Source of the DNA: Pseudomonadota bacterium | GTDB lineage: Bacteria > Desulfobacterota > Binatia > Binatales > Binataceae | Assembly (NCBI GenBank): GCA_021323675.1 | Contig: JAJPKP010000003.1 | Location: forward strand, 1 to 64,000 | DNA: 64,000 nucleotides | Direction: 5' to 3' | In this document: positions 61,721-64,000 of the stretch, in pieces | Layout: each line of letters opens with the position of its first letter | Position numbering within the stretch: the first letter of the stretch is position 1 | Notes under the pieces: model-generated | Databases searched by the model: none | Told to the model about the DNA's origin: nothing | What the model saw: only the letters and a program-made list of their open reading frames with translations | Made by a program: the position numbers and the translations under genes

Positions 61721-62149
61721 GGAATCAGCTTCTCTTGAGGGCCAATGACCGCCTTACGGGCGTGCCGGGACGACCCAAATCCTGAGACACGCAGGGACAG
61801 ATAAGATGACTCTGCATGAGCAGACTCATCTAAACGCCGCAGGCGAAATTGGAGATGCTTTCAAGCGTGGCGAGGCCGGGGCTGAGTGAATCGTCCGCTG
61901 TTTGCAAAAACTCGTCCGTTCCCAGGACGGCTATATGCTAATTTATTACTGACACTGCGGCTCTCGACGAACGAAGGGCGGCTCCGATTTTTATCGACCG
62001 AAGAATGATCAAGCGAGAATTCGGCGCGCCTGGACTGAGGCGAAGAGTGGCGTGAGGGCGATGCGGTCGCGTCAGATGCCTGTTGTTTCGGCGGGATATG
62101 GAAGCCGTTACGTGTTAATCGAACACCGACCATCGTTTTTGAACCCAAG
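61721..62149. other. Gene-free leader of the NtrB/NtrC-like pair
   Basis: 429 bp with no convincing gene. It includes a CGTCC-GTTCCCA-GGACG hairpin (about 61914-61930) followed by an AT-rich run near 61930-61950 that may include the promoter of the kinase gene. No clean -24/-12 or -35/-10 pair is seen on the plus strand. Confidence 0.5.
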
Positions 62150-63451
62150 ATGACCGCCTTGTACGTCGATTCGCTGAGAGTCTTTGAATTCGAATCTATT
62201 CGCCGCCAGCACTGGGTCTTTGCGCTGCTCAATTTAACCCTGATCGCGGGGCTGCTGGTCATCCATTTAACCCTGGCTGACTATGTCGGACCGAGCTCGC
62301 CGCTGAGCATATTTTTGCTGTCCGTCGCATTTCTGTTGCAGGCAACGGAGCTGATCCTGCTCAGCTCGGGGCGCGAAATCTGGTCCGAGCGCACGGACAT
62401 CATCCTGAGCTGGTGGCCGATTCTGTTGAACTCTCTGCTGGCCACGATGCTGTCGATAATCGAGGCGGGCGACGACCACCAGTATTTCATTCTGATGGCG
62501 GTGCCGGTTATCCAGGGAGCGTTCACTTTCAGCTTTGGGATCGTGGCCGCGATCATCGGGTTTGCCGATGCCCTGAATTTCTTTTCGGCGTACTGGCTGG
62601 GGTCGATGAATGAATACCTCGAAGCCGGGGCGACCTCGCTGATCTACACTGTCGTCGGCTTGCTGGTGTGGCTGCTGGTCAGAAACCTGCGGCAACGTGA
62701 GCATCTGCTCGAGCGCAATCTCGAGGAACTCAACCGAACTCGGGAGCGGCTGACCGTCGAGGAGAAGCTCGCGGCGGTGGGCCGCCTGTCGAGCGCGATC
62801 GCGCATGAAATCCGCAATCCGGTAGCGATGATTTCCAGCTCTCTGGCGACCGCAGTCCGTCCCGGCCAGGACGAAACCGAGCGTCACAAGATGTTCGAGA
62901 TCGCCGCGAGCGAGGCGTCGCGGCTGGAGCGCCTGACTTCGGACTTTCTGGCCTACGCGCGTCCTCGCGCTGCTCGCATCTCGCGCACCAACGTTGCCGA
63001 CATGCTGAACTATACGGCGGCTATCGCCGATGCGCACGCCGCCAACCACAGGGTCGCCATAACCGTTGATGCCGACCCGAACCTCCAGGGAGACTTTGAC
63101 CCCTCGTTGATTCAGCAGGCGCTGCTCAACCTGGTGCTCAACGCGATCGACGCCTGCCCGAGTACCGGCAAAGTGATCCTTCGAGCCTCGGATAATGGAA
63201 ACAAGGGGATACGGCTGGAAGTGATCGACGATGCGGGTCCGATTTCCGAAGAAGTCGCCGCGAAACTGTTTGAACCGTTCTTTACTACCAAAGCCGGGGG
63301 AACTGGACTGGGACTAGCGATCGCCCGCAATGCCGTGCGCGCGCAGGGCGGCGATCTGGAGTTGAGCGTCAACCAGCCCGGCAGAGTATGCTTCTCGATT
63401 GAAATTCCCGCCCCGCGGACCCATCCAGAGGCTCATACAACGGCGCCATGA
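62150..63451 (+). CDS. Membrane-bound sensor histidine kinase
   Basis: A 433-residue kinase: about six N-terminal hydrophobic helices (residues 22-178) with no large periplasmic loop, a HisKA domain with H219 in [15 protein letters not shown], and HATPase motifs NLVLNAIDA and [14 protein letters not shown]. The arrangement suits a sensor of membrane or quinone state rather than an extracellular ligand. The ATGA overlap with the next gene marks it as the partner of an NtrC-type regulator. Confidence 0.92.
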   Translation: MTALYVDSLRVFEFESIRRQHWVFALLNLTLIAGLLVIHLTLADYVGPSSPLSIFLLSVAFLLQATELILLSSGREIWSERTDIILSWWPILLNSLLATMLSIIEAGDDHQYFILMAVPVIQGAFTFSFGIVAAIIGFADALNFFSAYWLGSMNEYLEAGATSLIYTVVGLLVWLLVRNLRQREHLLERNLEELNRTRERLTVEEKLAAVGRLSSAIAHEIRNPVAMISSSLATAVRPGQDETERHKMFEIAASEASRLERLTSDFLAYARPRAARISRTNVADMLNYTAAIADAHAANHRVAITVDADPNLQGDFDPSLIQQALLNLVLNAIDACPSTGKVILRASDNGNKGIRLEVIDDAGPISEEVAAKLFEPFFTTKAGGTGLGLAIARNAVRAQGGDLELSVNQPGRVCFSIEIPAPRTHPEAHTTAP

Positions 63452-64000
63452 ACAGAATACTAGTGGTCGACGACGAGCCGAGCATGCGGCGCATCCTGTC
63501 CTCGAACCTCAAGCAGGAGGGCTATGAAGTGATCGAGGCGGGAAGCATCGCGCTGGCCCGCCGCGCCCTGGCCGAAGATCCTCTGGACGCGGTCATCACC
63601 GATCAGAAGCTGGGCGACGGCGAAGGTCTCGACGTTCTGGCCAGCGCCCGCGAAGCGGACTCAACTCTCGCCGTGGTTTTTCTGACCGCGTTTGCCACCG
63701 TAGAGCTGGCGGTGGAAAGCATGCGACGCGGCGCGTTCGACTTTATCACCAAGCCGTTTATGCCGGAGGTGCTGTTGGCGACCGCGCGTCGCGCGGTCGA
63801 GCACACGGAGCTGCTGCGCGAAAACACGCGGCTGCGCGAAGCGGTGGTGCGCCTGGAGGGCTCTTCCGAAATCCGCGGCCGCAGCCCCGCGATCAAGGCG
63901 CTGCGCGAGAAGATCGCGCGAGTTGCCCCGACTAGCGCCACGGTTCTGATCACCGGCGAAACCGGGACCGGCAAGGAGCTTGTCGCCCGCGCCATCCATC
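63448..64000 (+). CDS. NtrC-family sigma-54 response regulator (5' part)
   Basis: The first 184 residues: a receiver domain with D52 ([12 protein letters not shown]), the FLTAFA and TKPF switch residues, and the beginning of an AAA+ domain with Walker A GETGTGKE. The window ends before GAFTGA and the DNA-binding domain. ATG at 63448 overlaps the kinase stop (ATGA). It is the only regulator here that could activate the many -24/-12 promoters, if its missing loop is normal. Confidence 0.93.
   Translation, partial: MNRILVVDDEPSMRRILSSNLKQEGYEVIEAGSIALARRALAEDPLDAVITDQKLGDGEGLDVLASAREADSTLAVVFLTAFATVELAVESMRRGAFDFITKPFMPEVLLATARRAVEHTELLRENTRLREAVVRLEGSSEIRGRSPAIKALREKIARVAPTSATVLITGETGTGKELVARAIH

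Noticed and set aside
1-64000. CRISPR arrays, insertion sequences, prophage, toxin-antitoxin loci
   Set aside because: No regularly spaced repeats, transposase or integrase motifs, phage structural genes or toxin-antitoxin pairs were seen. The XRE gene at 8705 has no toxin-like partner.

Overview
The window is 64 kb of G+C-rich, gene-dense bacterial chromosome with no phage, insertion sequence or CRISPR array visible. Many neighbouring genes overlap by ATGA or GTGA. Gene content (group 3b NiFe hydrogenase, tandem sulfotransferases, phytanoyl-CoA-type dioxygenases, archaeal-type MetK, type V FBPase, B12-dependent RNR) suggests an uncultivated lineage near Desulfobacterota, Binatota or Methylomirabilota. 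No rRNA is present, so this placement is inference.

Layout. 1-3.7 kb: three sulfotransferases and a glycosyltransferase in one overlapping operon. 3.9-15 kb: ordinary accessory genes (class III aminotransferase, CYTH-like protein, split chromate transporter, two Fe/2OG dioxygenases, XRE and AraC regulators, DUF155, Lnt-like protein, tRNA-Val). 15.3-36.2 kb: an energy-stress and dormancy island with PRPP synthetase, NrdJ, type V FBPase, glucan phosphorylase, BON, USP-CBS, Hsp20, HPF-cold-shock fusion, acetyl-CoA synthetase, PDH with an ACP, PolX, malic enzyme, DksA-like protein and DUF2267. 36.3-46.4 kb: a ten-gene hydrogenase operon, hypA-hypB-hydB-hydG-hydD-hydA-(protease::hypF)-hypC-hypD-hypE, in which every junction overlaps. 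46.5-52.3 kb: SnoaL-like, CapA-like, GYD, CBS and phosphatidylserine synthase genes and an atypical AAA+ regulator. 52.4-57.1 kb: a NarL-type regulator overlapping a 1356-residue CheB-CheR-PAS histidine kinase. 57.2-64 kb: MetK, nicotinate phosphoribosyltransferase, a CBS protein, an outer-membrane protein, and a membrane histidine kinase followed by an NtrC-type regulator cut by the window end.

Main observation. Reading the intergenic spaces by eye shows a repeated -24/-12 (sigma-54) promoter pattern, GG-N10-GC within TGGCAC-N5-TTGCW, in front of at least ten stress-island transcription units, several in divergent pairs. The FBPase/glgP divergent space also holds a nested inverted repeat at enhancer-like distances from both promoters. 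I infer one sigma-54 regulon that switches this cell to storage-glucan use, PRPP/NAD salvage, oxygen-independent dNTP synthesis, acetate and pyruvate activation and ribosome hibernation. The NtrC-type pair at 62-64 kb is a possible activator.

Other notable items: an in-frame fusion of the hydrogenase maturation protease to HypF with a GTGA at the junction; an AAA+ regulator whose GAFTGA loop has become PELNGA; a MetK leader whose hairpin covers the Shine-Dalgarno; an ACP inside a PDH operon; a DksA-like protein with an AT-hook tail.
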